Assembly (NCBI GenBank): GCA_031216915.1 | Contig: CM062297.1 | Coordinates: 536,260,971 to 536,324,970, forward strand | From: Pictodentalium vernedei | Lineage: Eukaryota; Mollusca; Scaphopoda; Dentaliida; Dentaliidae | Direction of reading: 5' to 3' | Length of the DNA: 64,000 nucleotides | In this document: positions 1 to 11,691 of the stretch, piece by piece | Layout: each line of letters opens with the position of its first letter | Numbering within the stretch: the first letter of the stretch is position 1 | The notes under the pieces: generated by a model | Databases searched by the model: none | The model's input: only the letters and a program-made list of their open reading frames with translations | Told to the model about the DNA's origin: nothing | Position numbers and translations under genes: made by a program

Positions 1-58
1 CTGTTAACTGAATTGTCACTTTCCCAGAGAAAAATATTCTATAAACAGGAGTTCTCAA
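1..58. repeat. Edge of a TIR element related to 55087-55459
   Basis: The first ~40 bases match the left terminus of the element at 55087-55459 (shared CTGTTAAYTGAATWGTCACTT pattern followed by CCAGAGAAA). Only one end lies in the window, so element length and target duplication cannot be judged here. Confidence 0.5.
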
Positions 59-62
59 TTAA

Positions 63-278
63 CCGTTTGCCAAACATAACAAAAAAAAATTTTCTTTGAA
101 TGTGGGGAAATTTTCAGTTTTTGCCTTTAAAACAAAGCTTATGACCCCTGATTGGAATGAGCTCATTCCAAACAGGGATTAAAAGCTTTGCTATGAAAAC
201 AAAAATTGTTCAAATAATATGGATGGTAATGGTTGTCAATAATGCTGGATGGATGTGGTCATTGTGATAGTTAAAGGG
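63..278. mobile_element. TTAA-type MITE with central hairpin (family C)
   Basis: It begins directly after TTAA (59-62) with CCGTTTGCC and ends with AAAGGG before an eroded TTGT. The centre holds the perfect palindrome TGGAATGAGCTCATTCCA (153-170), enclosed by a longer imperfect stem with AAAGCTT on both sides. The better preserved relative at 53209-53440 has TTAA on both sides. TTAA target sites are typical of the piggyBac and Kolobok superfamilies. There is no coding capacity, so this is a non-autonomous element. Confidence 0.6.
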
Positions 279-1070
279 TTGTATTGAAAACTTCTCAATG
301 AAGTTTTGATTCAGATAAACAAGGGGATCTTAAAAAAATTGATTCCATACATTTATTTTCAGTAATTTTTACCACAAGATGGTATCTAACTATTGTAATT
401 AACCCTTCATGTTTGTTTTTTTTCAATTGGGGTTTAATGACAATTTCAACAACTAGGGTAACATGATGTCAGACAGTTTTACAGGCGAAGGAAGCTAAAG
501 TACCCAGAGAGGACCAGCAGCAATCAGCCGTCAGACTTACTATCATGTCTTTTGTGAATACATGACAAGGTCCATTTTCATGAAGGAATGAGAAAGGTGA
601 ATTTGGGGCAAAAAAAAATGCAATCAACTATTAGTGTGTTTTTTTTCGTAATTTGACTTATCTCTGTTTCTATTAATTTTTCTCTCTTATTTCTTGTATA
701 ACTCAGTTTTAGGACAGAAAAAGTTGCTTGAGGGCTCTACGACTTTGCAAGGATAATTCATTGTGCCAAGCAAAATGATGTGATCACATTTTTTTTTCAC
801 ACAAACACTATGGTTGCCTGTGGAAAAACATTCAGTACTTTATTCCACAAGTTTGATCTCATTCATACTGCTTCAGCCAGTTTGAGATTATTGGATAAAA
901 CTGAAACATTTGTGTAAAATTACTATTTCATTAATTTATTAAAATAAAACGTGGTAAAACATATGCCATCTTGGTTTTTATGTTGTAGTTTATTGTTCCC
1001 AGATAGCAGGTATGAGAGTGGAAGGTGTCAGAACTATCTGAAGCAAGTAGAAATTCTCATAATTTAACCT
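279..1070. other. AT-rich stretch, nothing recognised
   Basis: AT-rich sequence with short A and T runs. I see no convincing open frame, repeat terminus or RNA gene. Confidence 0.5.
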
Positions 1071-1326
1071 AAACAAGAGGTCCTACGGGGCCTGAAGTGC
1101 TCACCTTGAACAGAGCACGATATAAACAGAGTCCAAGAATGAATCTACATAAAGCAATCCATCTCCAAAGGATACATTGTCAATACTTAGTCAATAATAA
1201 TAATAGTCAATAATAGTCCAAGCATCATACCTTTTCTTCAGTTGATCATAATGTAAAAGTGGAACTCCCCTTAATACAACCTTTGTGGATTAATCTTAGT
1301 TACACACCTCTAGAGGGTACTGGATA

Positions 1327-1526
1327 TTTATTTATTGGTGTTTAAGGTCACATATTTTTGCACAATCGCTAATCATGACCACAACATGAGTATCAACTGT
1401 TTCCCATTTTAGAGAGGGTTTGTACCTCCCAAGCATTGGTGACTGGGTCCTATTTAACCAGTAAAACAGAGCCTGTTTACCGCAGTCAACAGGCACTGCT
1501 TCTCCTCCCGGGGTTCCTGCGGGGAA
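1327..1526 (-). mobile_element. Short retroposon sharing the SINE tail
   Basis: The 3' end, on the left, reads TTTATTTATTGGTGTTT on the plus strand. It is flanked by GGGTACTGGATA (1315-1326) and GGGTACTGAATA (1527-1538), a 12-bp target duplication with one mismatch. The body differs from the tRNA/5S-headed SINEs, but the ~55-bp tail is the same. Sister copies lie at 12683-12897, 50352-50566 and 56684-56850. It could be a third SINE family or the 3' end of the partner LINE. Confidence 0.75.
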
Positions 1527-1559
1527 GGGTACTGAATACAAAATTTAAAATTCTTCAGC

Positions 1560-2983
1560 TACATGGCCAATTCTGGCTCCCATTCTTCTAAACTACAATG
1601 AAATCCCATCACAAATACAACCTGTAGTCTGTACTAAAAGTTTTTTGGGTTTTGGGCTTGGGAAGCCATCATGATTGAATGATTGCGACCAAAAGGGGGC
1701 ATTGTCATCTGGGCATAATCTGGAATGATCCTACGATGAAATCCCTTCATATATATGACCTGTAGGCTGTGCTCAAAGTTTTCGGGCTTCGGTCCCCTGA
1801 AGCCGTCACAGTTGACCAATCATGACCAAAAGGGGATGTCATCATGTAGACATTATATGGAGTCAACCTAACAAGTTACAATGAAATCCTTCCATAAGTA
1901 CGACCAATAGACTATGCTACAGGTTTTTGGGCTTTGGCAGCCATCAAGGCTGAATGATTGCGACCAAAAGGGGACGTTCTCATCTAGACATTATTTGGAG
2001 TCATCCTACCAAGTTACAATGAAATCCCCTGAGAAATATGACCTGTAGACTGTGCTAAAGGTTTTTGGGCTCCTGTAGCCGTCACAGTTGCCCAATTGCG
2101 TCCAAAAGGGGACATTCTCATCTAGACATTATATGAAGTCAACCTACCAAGTTACAATGAAATCCCTTCGTAAATATGACCTGTAGACTGTGCTAAAGGT
2201 TTTTGGGCTTTGGGCAGCCATCATGGTTGAATAATCGCAACCAAAAGGGGACATTCTCATCTGGGCATCATCTGGAGTGATCCTACGAATTTACAATGAA
2301 ATCCCTTCATAAATATGACCTGTAGACTGTGCTCAAGGTTATTGGGCTTCGGGCCCCTGCAGCTGTCAGTTGACCAATCACGACCAAAAGAGGATGTCAT
2401 CATTTAGGCATTATTTGGAGTCAACCTAACAAGTTACAATGAAATCCTTCCATAAATACGACCTATAGACTATGCTAAAGGTTTTTGGGCTTGTGCAGCC
2501 ATCAAGGCTGAATGATCGTGACCAACCCAGGACGTTCTCATCTAGACATTATTTGGAGTCATCCTACCAAGCTATAATGAAATCCCTTCATAAATATGAC
2601 CTGTAGACTGTGCTAAAGGTTTTCGGGCTTTGGGCCCCTGCAGCCATCACAGTTGCCCAATCGTGTCCAAAAGGGGATGTTCTCATCTAGACATTACATG
2701 AAGTCAACTTACCAAGTTACAATGAAATCCCTTTATAAATATAACCTGAAGACTGTGCAAAAGGTTTTCGGGCTCGGGCAGCCATCATGGTTGAATGATC
2801 GCAACCAAAAGGGGACATTCTCATCTGGGCATCATCTGGAGTGATCCTACGAAGTTACAATGAAATCCCTTCACAAATATGACCTGTAGACTGTGCTCAA
2901 GGTTTTCAGGCTTTGGGCACCTGTAGCCATCACAGTTGACCAATCACAACCAAAAGGGAATGTAATCATCTAGGCATTATATG
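1560..2983 (+). repeat. ~140-bp tandem array, first part
   Basis: About ten diverged units of roughly 140-145 bp. Each contains AAGTTACAATGAAATCCC, then AATATGACCTGTAGACTGTG, GGGCTTTGGGCAGCCATCA and CCAAAAGGGGA. The array resumes at 4063 after the hAT insertion. It forms the core of the Helitron-like element at 1072-4766. Confidence 0.85.
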
Positions 2984-2991
2984 GAATCAAC

Positions 2992-4062
2992 TAGGGCCCT
3001 GCAACTCGGGAAATTTATGTTCGAATCAAATCTCGAATCGAATCGGGACTGATGTCGACATCGAATCAAATTGGGATAAACTTGTGAAATAACTATAACT
3101 GGCATTATCTTGTGCAGAAATGTCCGGAAAGCACTGTGAGAAGAGATCGTTGACATAACTTGACAACTTGGCATTGTTTTAATTTTCTCTCTCGTTGAAT
3201 GGCCATTCAGTGTTCACTTGGCCCGACAATAAATTCAAGACATAAATATGGACAGAAATTAAAGGGTTACTGCCCAGAGACATTTGAGACAAACCACTAA
3301 ATTGAAACATGAGAATTAAAAGCACAAATGTAATACAAGTGGCACATTAATTCCCATGGGTTGAAATCGGCAACAGCCGCTAACTACACGTACGTTAGCA
3401 TGGCTAAATACATGTACATCTTATAGGAACCTCATTATTGTAATGTTTGGTTGTTTTTGTATTATCAGGATTCGGCAATGCTGATGGAGAGACAAATGTT
3501 TTCGTTCCAGGTGTACCCAAAGATGTGATGTCGTACCACTTGCCTGTTTTGTTAAACTTGAGTAGCAGGCGTTACAAACAAAGCAGTCTTTTTCAGCCTT
3601 TTCATCAAACTTCACTGTGAAGTATTCGTATAACAGAAGAATGAGAAGATGGTTGCTTAACTTGCTTTCTACTGCTAGTAGACATGATGATCACTATTAC
3701 CATGCTTCTAATAAAGTACGAGACTAAACGAACGACAGAGCCGCTAAGCAAACAGGATTCCGCGAATAACTCTGACACGAATTCCAAGAAATCTATAAAT
3801 AGCGAATTAGCGGTGTGTGGTTTTCTGGGAATCTGAAAGTGAAACGACAGAATTTTGCAATGAATGACTATTTTCCTGATAGAAACATTAAAACTAGAAG
3901 AGTTCGCTCCTTATTTCAACCAATGTCGACATTGTTGAACACTGATTCGTTTTCCCAGAAGCTTCGTTTGACTAACGAATTGGCAAACTATTCGAGATTG
4001 ACATACGAATATCAAAGCGATGTCGACATCAAATCGAATTCTCGAAGCTTTGCAGGGCCCTA
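2992..4062 (-). mobile_element. hAT-type DNA transposon, internally deleted
   Basis: Terminal inverted repeats read TAGGGCCCTGCAA at the left and, reverse complemented, at the right. The flanks are GAATCAAC (2984-2991) and GAGCCAAC (4063-4070). Both are one change from GAGTCAAC, which is the sequence in neighbouring tandem units, so an 8-bp hAT duplication has since mutated on each side. Subterminal zones are rich in TCGAATC and GTCGAC. At 1071 bp it can hold only the start of a transposase (BED finger at 3421-3615, minus strand); the catalytic part is absent. Confidence 0.85.
3421..3615 (-). pseudogene. BED-type zinc-finger remnant of a hAT transposase
   Basis: The minus-strand frame reads FDEKAEKDCFVCNACYSSL, then SHLWVHLERKH. 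The CxxC pair and HxxxxH spacing, with an aromatic residue before the first cysteine and TSHLWVH before the histidines, match the BED finger at the N-terminus of hAT transposases. The frame opens at a GTG and extends upstream without an obvious start. No RNase H-like or dimerisation domain follows, which fits an internal-deletion derivative. Confidence 0.75.
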
Positions 4063-4640
4063 GAGCCAACCTAACAAATTACAATGAAATCCTTCCATAA
4101 ATACGAACTATCGACTATGCTAAAGGTTTTTGGGCTCAGGCAGCCATCAAAGCTGAATGATCGCGATCAAAACTGGACGTTCTCATCTAGACTTTATATG
4201 AAGTCAACCTACCAAGTTACAATGAAGTCCCTCCATAAATATGACCTGTAGACTGTGCTAAAGGGGTTCGGGCTCGGACAGTCATCACGGTTGACAGATC
4301 GCGACCAAATGGGGAAGCTCTCATCTAGACATCATACAGAGTCATCCTACCAAGTTACAATGAAATCCCTCCTTACTAAATATGACCTGCAGGCTGTGCT
4401 AAACGTTTTTGGGTTTCGGGCTTGGGCAGCAATCACGGTTGACAGATCATGACCAAAAAGGGAGTTCTCATCTTGGCATTATAGAGAGTCCCACCAAGTT
4501 ACAATTAAATCCCTTCATCAATACGACCTGTAGACTGTGGTAATGGTTTTCGGGTTTTGGTTTCGGGTTTGGGCAGCCATACCAGTTGACCAATCATGAC
4601 CAAAAGGGGACGTTCTCATCTACACATGACCCCAAACCTG
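4063..4640 (+). repeat. ~140-bp tandem array, second part
   Basis: Continuation of the array at 1560-2983, with about four further units starting near 4076, 4216, 4349 and 4495. Confidence 0.8.
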
Positions 4641-4766
4641 CATATGAAATTCGTGATGATCAGCCAAGAACTGTGGGGTGTAGCCTGTGCTGAAGGAAAA
4701 TGTGAACAGACTTCCGCACACGTGATAGCAACAGCTTATCTTGACTTTGTCAAGTTAAGCAAAAAA

Positions 4767-6000
4767 TTAACCTACAGACCTGATTTGAACAAACTTGAAT
4801 CAACACACCCCCCCCCCCCCCCCCCTCCCCTCCCAAGATGTTGTATACCAAATATGAAAGCATTCTGACTGGTGGATCTGAAGAAGATTTTTAAAGAAAT
4901 TTCCTCATATTGCACTAAATTAAAATTCTGGCTACCATAGGGAACCCAAATATTAACCCAGAGAATCAATTTGATTAAAGTTGAATCTGACTCCACTAGA
5001 GATGTTGTAAACCAAATATGAAGGGATTCTGACAGGTGAATCTGAAGAAGATTTTTTAAGAAATTGTACTAAGTTATATTCAGGTTCCAATAAGGAGCCC
5101 AAATATTAACTCACGCACTCGAATTTTACAAACTTTAATCTGCCCCCCCTAGAGATGTTGTGTACCAAATATGAAAGCATTCCGACTGGTGGATCTGAAG
5201 AAGATTTTAAAAATTTATCTCCCATATTGCAAGTTAAAATTTGGGCTTCCATAATATTGAGCCCAAATATAAACCAAGGGCTTTGTTTTAACAAACTTGT
5301 ATCTGACCTCCCTATGGATGCGGATGCTGTATACCAAATATCAAAAGATTCTGATCATTGGTTCTGGAGAAAAGATTTATTTTCAAATTTTTGCCAATAT
5401 GCTGACTCAGCATTTATTCAATGCCCTCTACAGAACACCCTAACATAACCGATTGCAATTTTGTTTTACCATTCAGTTCTACTGGTCCAAAGGATGCTTC
5501 ATACCAAATAACAGTTCTCTGTTCCGTGTGGTTTGGGAAATACGGGCATTTGAAAATACTTCTATTTTTAGCTCCTGGGGTTCCCATGGGGATGCAGGAA
5601 TTTAGTCAAGTACTTATGACCCAATAATGCCATATAACAAATTTGGTTCAAATCGGACCATCGGTTCAGAAAATCGAAATTTTGGATGGGGCCAAAAATC
5701 TTACCCCTCCCATTACAAAGCCAAATATTGCTTCAGGAACTTTGTTTGAACAAACTTGATTCAACACCTCAAAATGAAGCTCCATAACAAATATCAAGTC
5801 ATTGTACCAGCTGGTTCATGAGAAGAAGATTTTAAAAATATTTTCCCCCACCCCCTCCCTATGTAGAGTTGAACAAAAATGCAATGCCCCTTCAGGACCA
5901 TCACTGACACAAACTTTCAATTGAATTGGCCCAGTGTTGGTGTTGACTGACAGAGGGCGATTAGATTAGCTCGGCTTGAATTTGTCAAGATGAGCTAAAA
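4767..6000 (+). mobile_element. Helitron-like element with ~166-bp units (partial)
   Basis: Units contain GAACAAACTTGAATCTGAC, ATGTTGTATACCAAATATGA and TGGATCTGAAGAAGA. The right end is AGCTCGGCTTGAATTTGTCA with a hairpin and GAGCTAAAAA (to about 6000), as in the element ending at 21436. The left end abuts the hairpin of the element at 1072-4766, with no separate AGGCCCC terminus, so it is truncated or the two arose together. A poly-C run (4808-4825) lies inside a unit. Confidence 0.6.
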
Positions 6001-6560
6001 ACTTGTGAAAATGATGTTTCTTCAGAAAATAAGTCAACATTTTATTTCTATAAGTCCACATGAAAATGATCTTGAAGACCATTCTCATGTAAATTAATAG
6101 AAAATAAAACTTCAGCAATTTGATAATAAAAATAAGAGTTTTTCTACAATCAAGGGCCATGGCTATCATTTCACTGAAAAAAACCCCACTGAATTATCCA
6201 TCTTGTCTTCCATTTGTAATCATTTGGGTAACTTGAAATATCAAATCTTTATTACAAAGAAATCCCACAGTTAACATACAGAAACCAAAACAAACATTAA
6301 AAGTATTTTGCACTATCAAGGGCATACCTGCAAAATTTACTCTTTGCATTCTGTAGGCAGATTTTGCCCAGTTCAGAGATATTTCATTAACTAGCAGAGG
6401 TTTAATTAGGCTTTTCCCTCTGGAAAAGACTGTTGTTTTTCTACGGATTATTATTTTTGGTTTTTTTTTTTCTACACATTTTGTTCGCACGATTCAGAAG
6501 CCATTTTCGGACCGATTTTCACAAAATTTTGCACACGCATAGAGGGATACAAAATCTAAA
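6001..6560. other. AT-rich stretch, nothing recognised
   Basis: No repeat termini or convincing coding region were found. Confidence 0.4.
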
Positions 6561-6569
6561 AATGTACCG

Positions 6570-8045
6570 AAGGGGAATTTTCGATTTAACCCTTATTTCG
6601 TCAGAATTGGCAAAAAACTGTCAAAATTGGGGTTTATCGGCACTTTCTCGAAACACGTCTTGTAGATTTTTTTTAAACATCCGTCATTGCTAGACCTGTC
6701 TGTGACACGACCTTTGATACACACGACATATCAAGCGATGCATATGGTAACCCTCCACAGGCTGCCAAACATCGAAATTTTGATGAAATGGGCCAGTTTC
6801 AGGCCCCCACAGCACACAAACGATACACAAGAGATAAACATAACTTCCTTTATTGGAAGTGGAATTCACCGGAGATCATTTTTGTAAGTAATAAGAGTGT
6901 TCAGAAAACCAAGCGTTAACCCGTTTTGGCTGGTTAAACAACAATACCCCCATAAAGCTAAAAAATTCATGTTTTCCGTGGATTTCTCTAAACGAGTCTT
7001 GTAGATTTTCAAGAAAAAATTGTCACTCCCAGGCCTTGAAGTGACAATAGAAGTTGCATGGACAAAATACTGCGGTGAGAAATTGTTAACCCTCTACGGG
7101 CTGATAAAACTCAAAATTGTGATAAAATGGACTGTATTTGGACGCCAACAGCACCCAATGGGTACGCCACAAAGAAAAGTGCCTTCATTTATCAAGCGCA
7201 CAATCTATACGGAAACATATTTTGTAAGTAGTAAGGGTATTCAAAAGTCGAAGTCTTAACCCATTTTGGACAGGCTAAAGAGAGAGACCCCTTAAAATCT
7301 TGAAATTCCCATTTTCTGTGGATTTCTCTATAAACATCCTGTAGGTTTTCAAGAAAAATTGACTACTCGCAGGTCTTTGTGTTACATTACAAGTTGCATG
7401 GACAAAATATTCCGGTGAGCATTTATTAACCCTTCACAGGCTGCCAAGCATTGTAATTTTGTTGAAAAAGGCTGTTTTCAGACACGCACAGCATCCAATG
7501 TGTACCTGAAAAATAAACATAATCTCCTTTGTTGGAAGGGGAATTCACCGAGGACCATTTTTGTAATTAATTAGGGTATTCAAAAAACCAAGTGTTAACC
7601 CGTTTTAGTGTGGTTTAAGAGTGATTCCCTCAAATGCTTCAATAATCATGTTTTACGTGGATTTCTCTAAAAATGTCAAGCAGATTTTCAAGAAAAAACT
7701 GGTTCATCGCAGATCTTGGTGTAACATTATAAACTGCAAGGACAAAATTTTCTGATAAGCATTTGTTAACCCTCCACAGACTCAAATATCAACACTTTGA
7801 TAAAATAGGCTGTTTTCAGCACCCAACCTGTAGCTGGGAAATAAACATAACTTCCTCTGTTGGAAGTGGAAGTCATCGAGGATAATTTTTGTAAGTAATA
7901 AGGGTATTAAAAAAAAAACAAGCCTTAACCCGTTTTGGGCTGGTTAAACAGCGATACCCATCAAAGGCTTAAAAATTCATGTTTTTCCTGGATTTCTTTA
8001 AAAGCATCTTACAGATTTAAAAAAAAATGGTCATCCATAGGTCTT
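6570..8045 (+). repeat. ~335-bp tandem array
   Basis: Units begin near TTAACCCGTTTTGG at 6584, 6917, 7256, 7595 and 7925, giving spacings of 330-339 bp. Each unit also contains GTGGATTTCTCTAAA, AAGTTGCATGGACAAAAT and TTAACCCTCCACAGGCTG. Copies differ by many substitutions and small indels, so the array is old. Related fragments occur at 12114-13160. The TTAACCC motifs resemble MITE termini elsewhere in the window. Confidence 0.8.
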
Positions 8046-9000
8046 GTTTTTGTCGGATTAAAGACAGACAGCACATGCCATGTATGCTGCCTACATTACG
8101 TGCAAAATTGACACCCCCACTAAATCTACTGCGATGTGGGGTGTCAGAACGACCACCTGACCTCATTAGTTAACACTTCTTCGTCGTATTTAGCAGCATG
8201 GATTTCCCCAAGAAGCAAAGATAAAAATACGTCATCTGAAAATAATGCCAAATATTTTATTTAGTGTGTATTTTGTCCGTATACAGAATTTCTCACCCAC
8301 ATACACTTAAGAATAATTCAATGATACGATTGGACATATTCCTCTCAAAAAACGTGAAAAAAGACTTGATTTATTGCATTTTAGGAATGCACATGTATAT
8401 TTTTAGAAGATTCTCTTTTATTAATCTTCGACGTTAATCTTTGATCTCGTTTGGGATGATCAGTAATTACCACCTTTTCGTCAAGAGCCATCGAAATTGA
8501 AAAAAAATAATCCAGTTTCACTAAAACCTTTTGCAGAATCGAGTTTTTCAGAAAATTCTGTCGCATTTGCATGTGTCATTTTCAAAATTCCGATCAGTAG
8601 TCACGAAATTATGAATATGTAGTTGGCAATAACAAAATTGAAAGCATGTCGGCCAAACTTGCATTACGTCAGAACTCGATTCGGGTGAAATACTGCGACG
8701 ATGCACTGAAAGGACGAGAGTAAGGAACACTGATATCGAAGTAGGCTTTAAACTGTCCATGAAATGGTCCTAAAATCAATCAAGTTTATATTTGCAGCGT
8801 TACTGCAAACAGGTTTCCCGTTCGTTCTTGTTAAAATGTTTCCATCAAGGCCAAGTGCCATTGAAAATTTGGAATACTGGACAAAGGGATATGGACACCT
8901 GCCCCACGAACAACTGCCTCCTATTCAAATTAATTAGAGGGGACATCTGCCCCCACCCCCCACCCCCATTGCCCTGCTGTTTTTTGTAACTTAGGGCACC
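8046..9000. other. Unclassified sequence
   Basis: No repeat boundary, RNA gene or credible exon recognised. Confidence 0.4.
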
Positions 9001-9032
9001 TGTCACCTGCTGGTTTTTTTTACCTAGGACAC

Positions 9033-9063
<31 letters not shown>

Positions 9064-9070
9064 GCTGTTT
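8940..9070 (+). repeat. Short C-rich tandem repeats with a 28-base poly-C
   Basis: Imperfect ~50-bp units with CACCTGCTGTTTTTT and a C-rich part; the last expanded to an uninterrupted C run (9036-9063). Translations give meaningless glycine or proline stretches. Confidence 0.7.
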
Positions 9071-9667
9071 TTTTTCACCAAGTTTGTTTGCTAATGGGCC
9101 CCTCCCCCATTGACCTCTCTATCCTTAGAAGCACCCGAGCCGACGGGGAGAGGCCGTTGTTGCGAGCATAACTGGCATACTGCCCTGGGGAACGAGCCCC
9201 GAATATATGGGTTGCCCTGCCCGATCATGCTCCCGGTGTGCCTGCGAAGCACCTCTAGTTGTCGTTATGTGAGATGTTGGGAGAATAAAGTAAAAATAAG
9301 TTTTTAGCGAGCAAAAATTCTGGCGGAGTATGATGTGGGGTGGGTACTAGATTTGAGAAGTCTGAAGTGCAATTCATAGGATGGGGAGCAGAGCATAACT
9401 GAGAAGTATCGGACATATACGATTTCCAGTGAATCCTCTCCAACATGAACTCAAAAGTAAGTGTATATTTATTTATTATCAAGAATAACCGCCCATAAGT
9501 TCCACTCTCACTGTGTCCCATTTCATTGGTCAATTCCACGGTGTCCCACGCCATCAGTCGATTTATCCCAACAAAATTACCGATCCCCCCCCACCCCCCC
9601 CCCCCCCCACCCCCTGTCTCTTTCTCCAACCAAACACACATCATATTCCACACTGCACTGCACGATA

Positions 9668-10052
9668 TTATTTATTTATTGGTGTTTTAGGTCATATATT
9701 TATGCACAATAGCTAATCATGACCCTGTGACAGTTCTACTGATGGAGGAAGCCGGAGTACCCCGGGAGAACCACCAGGCAACGAAGAGCAGCTGCCAGCT
9801 CCCCAACATCGTAACTCTGCACTGCAGCACAGGCAGGGTTAGATTGGTTGAAGACATGTGTACCATCAACGTGCAGTACACCTTAGTACGCGGCGGCATC
9901 GTGGCCCCCCACGTGGATAATCGGCGTTAAGTGCCTTGTCCACTGACACAGCGCAGGAGTCTGAATTGATCGCTCAGACCGTCGCCCGGGCTCGATGTGG
10001 CTTAACTTCAGTGATCTGACGAGAACCGGTTACCACAACGCCACTGCGCCCC
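9668..10052 (-). mobile_element. SINE with 5S rRNA-derived head
   Basis: In minus orientation it starts GCAGTGGCG, continues with ACCGGTTCTCGTCAGATCAC and AGTTAAGCCACATCGAGC (about 9990-10035), which match the middle of animal 5S rRNA including the start of its internal promoter. It then has the shared core (GTGTCAGTGGACAAGGCAC; ACTAAGGTGTACTGCACG; CTTCAACCAATCTAACC) and ends in the AAACACCAATAAATAAATA tail at 9668. The box C part of the head is less well kept than in the copy at 11692-12113. Confidence 0.8.
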
Positions 10053-10129
10053 ACCACTGCATGATAAGAAAGCAGTAAATAATGTTAGCTACAATGGGAT
10101 GATTTACTTATAATATCAAATACAGTATT

Positions 10130-10425
10130 GACACTATAGCATTTCCCCGACAGTGGGTCCAGGTATATATTAGTCTGTAAAACAGCTATACACTGCTCAT
10201 CCTTCACCTCAAGGTGGCAGTGTATAGCCATCTTACAGACTCTATGTTGTGCCTAAGGAACCTTACAATAAAAGGGGAAGTTCCCCATGATGGGAAGGGG
10301 TGCAGGTATATTTAATACGCTGTTAGGCGGTTATCAAATGCAGTGGTAGCGCTAACATTTCCCCGGCAGTGGGGCTAGTTATATACTAGTTTGTAAGATG
10401 GCTATACTGCCCATCCTTCATCCCA
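10130..10425. repeat. Hairpin-bearing ~215-bp direct repeat
   Basis: ACATTTCCCCGGCAGTGG-type sequence occurs near 10140 and 10350, each followed by AGTYTGTAARAYRGCTATA. The first copy contains an inverted repeat with ~25-bp arms (about 10171-10195 and 10218-10242) built from CTATACACTGC/GCAGTGTATAG. Origin unknown. Confidence 0.55.
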
Positions 10426-10439
10426 GCCTATATTTTATT

Positions 10440-11600
10440 TACACAGATGCACGGGGGCGGAATGGTTTCGCGCGCAGGGACACTTTTGGGGAACAGGCCC
10501 CTTTCAACCCTCAGTGACTGTATATGGGTAGTTTTCACATGTCTAGGCGTGATGAAGGGGGAAAGGTTCAGGTACTCGGCAGGTGTCTCCGGTTGCGGCT
10601 TGATGGCTTCGTTGACATATCTCGGTTGAACCCTCAGGTGAGGACCAGTGTGGGAGGTTGGGTCCTCTCACAAAGGTACTACCTCTCCCCGAGGGTGCAG
10701 TGGTTCTAGGTTTTCAGGCAAGTAAATAGGTTTTAAGGCAAGTAAAGTCTGCCACTTCGAGGGTGATTTTGAGTGATGGCCATCACTGGCAAGTATAATC
10801 TGTCTCTGTTTGGTTGGACTCTTTGAACGAAAGCAACAACAACCCCTTTCGGGGACCACCAGAAAGAAGACCCGAACTTCCCTGGTTCGGGGGCAGGCCT
10901 GCATTGTAGTCCTACTGGGTTGGGACAAAAGATGCGCAATGCGCTTACGAAAAGGGGCAGTGGCGGGACGCAGGACCAACGCTCACCTCCCAAAGAGTGG
11001 TTGACCACTTTTAGGGATGGAGTGGAGGATGTTCAGGAACCATGGGGGTTACTGTTTCCATAACAGTTATAGTGTCCATAGCGGTTATTGGGACGCTGGT
11101 CAAAAAGTATCTTCTGTGTACCTGCTTAAAAGAAGGCAGAATTAGTTTTCATTAGAATATGTAAAATATAAAAAGATATAAATGGCACATTTTGTTTAAT
11201 GTATGATGTAATCTTTAGCTGAGTCGGTGAAGGCAGCCCTTTTTGGTAGAAGGCCACAGCTAAGCTGTTAATCTGCCTGTTAGCTCACCTTCTGAGGCTG
11301 AGAGTGAGTTTGCAGCGGGAGGGTAACAGGTTTAGCATACTAAACCACACCCGAGGGTGTTTCTTTCCTGTTGTACCCTTCGCTGGTTGCGACCTTATTT
11401 AGGTTAGTTTGAGTTTATCTGGAGGTGCCGGGGATCGCGAGCGTTTTATGTGGGCTGAGCTTCCGCGGCTGGGAATGAGATTGCAGCGGGAGGGTAACAG
11501 GTTTAGCACACTAAACCACACCCGAGGGAGTTTCTTTCCTGTTGTACCCTTCGCTGGTTGCGATCTTCAGATGTACGAACAACACTTCCTATTTATATAT
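10440..11600. other. GC-rich unassigned block with internal ~90-bp duplication
   Basis: Markedly richer in G and C than its neighbours. It contains a ~90-bp direct duplication (about 11309-11400 and 11480-11568), each copy with GCGGGAGGGTAACAGG, ACTAAACCACACCCGAGGG and CCCTTCGCTGGTTGCGA. The TAGCA...ACTAAACC part can fold. Frames of up to ~100 codons exist on both strands, but overlapping frames disagree and no family is recognisable. It may be the 5' region of a LINE or an unknown element. Confidence 0.35.
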
Positions 11601-11691
11601 GTAATTATTGTTGTGGTCGAATAGGAGATAATTGATACAGGGACTACACATGACATGCTCAAGAGCTTAAAGTTCACATTTTCTGTGGATA

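Larger units (their letters stand above)
1072..4766 (+). mobile_element. Helitron-like non-autonomous element with ~140-bp satellite core
   Basis: One end is AACAAG followed by the stem AGGTCC/GGGGCCT and a GTGCTCACC motif (from 1072). The other end is a CTTGACTTTGTCAAG hairpin followed by AGC and an A run (about 4732-4766). Between them lies a ~140-bp tandem array. Terminal hairpins at both ends around a satellite core match pearl/DINE-type Helentron-associated elements described in bivalves and other invertebrates; this assignment is by architecture, not homology. The element was later hit by a retroposon (1327-1526) and a hAT element (2992-4062). The related element at 19504-21436 shows the uninterrupted sequence around the retroposon site. 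Confidence 0.6.

Noticed and set aside
8845-9081. Glycine-rich or proline-rich frames over C/G tracts (also 9255-9653, 34407-34649, 41607-41918)
   Set aside because: Products of poly-C and poly-G runs, not protein-coding signals.
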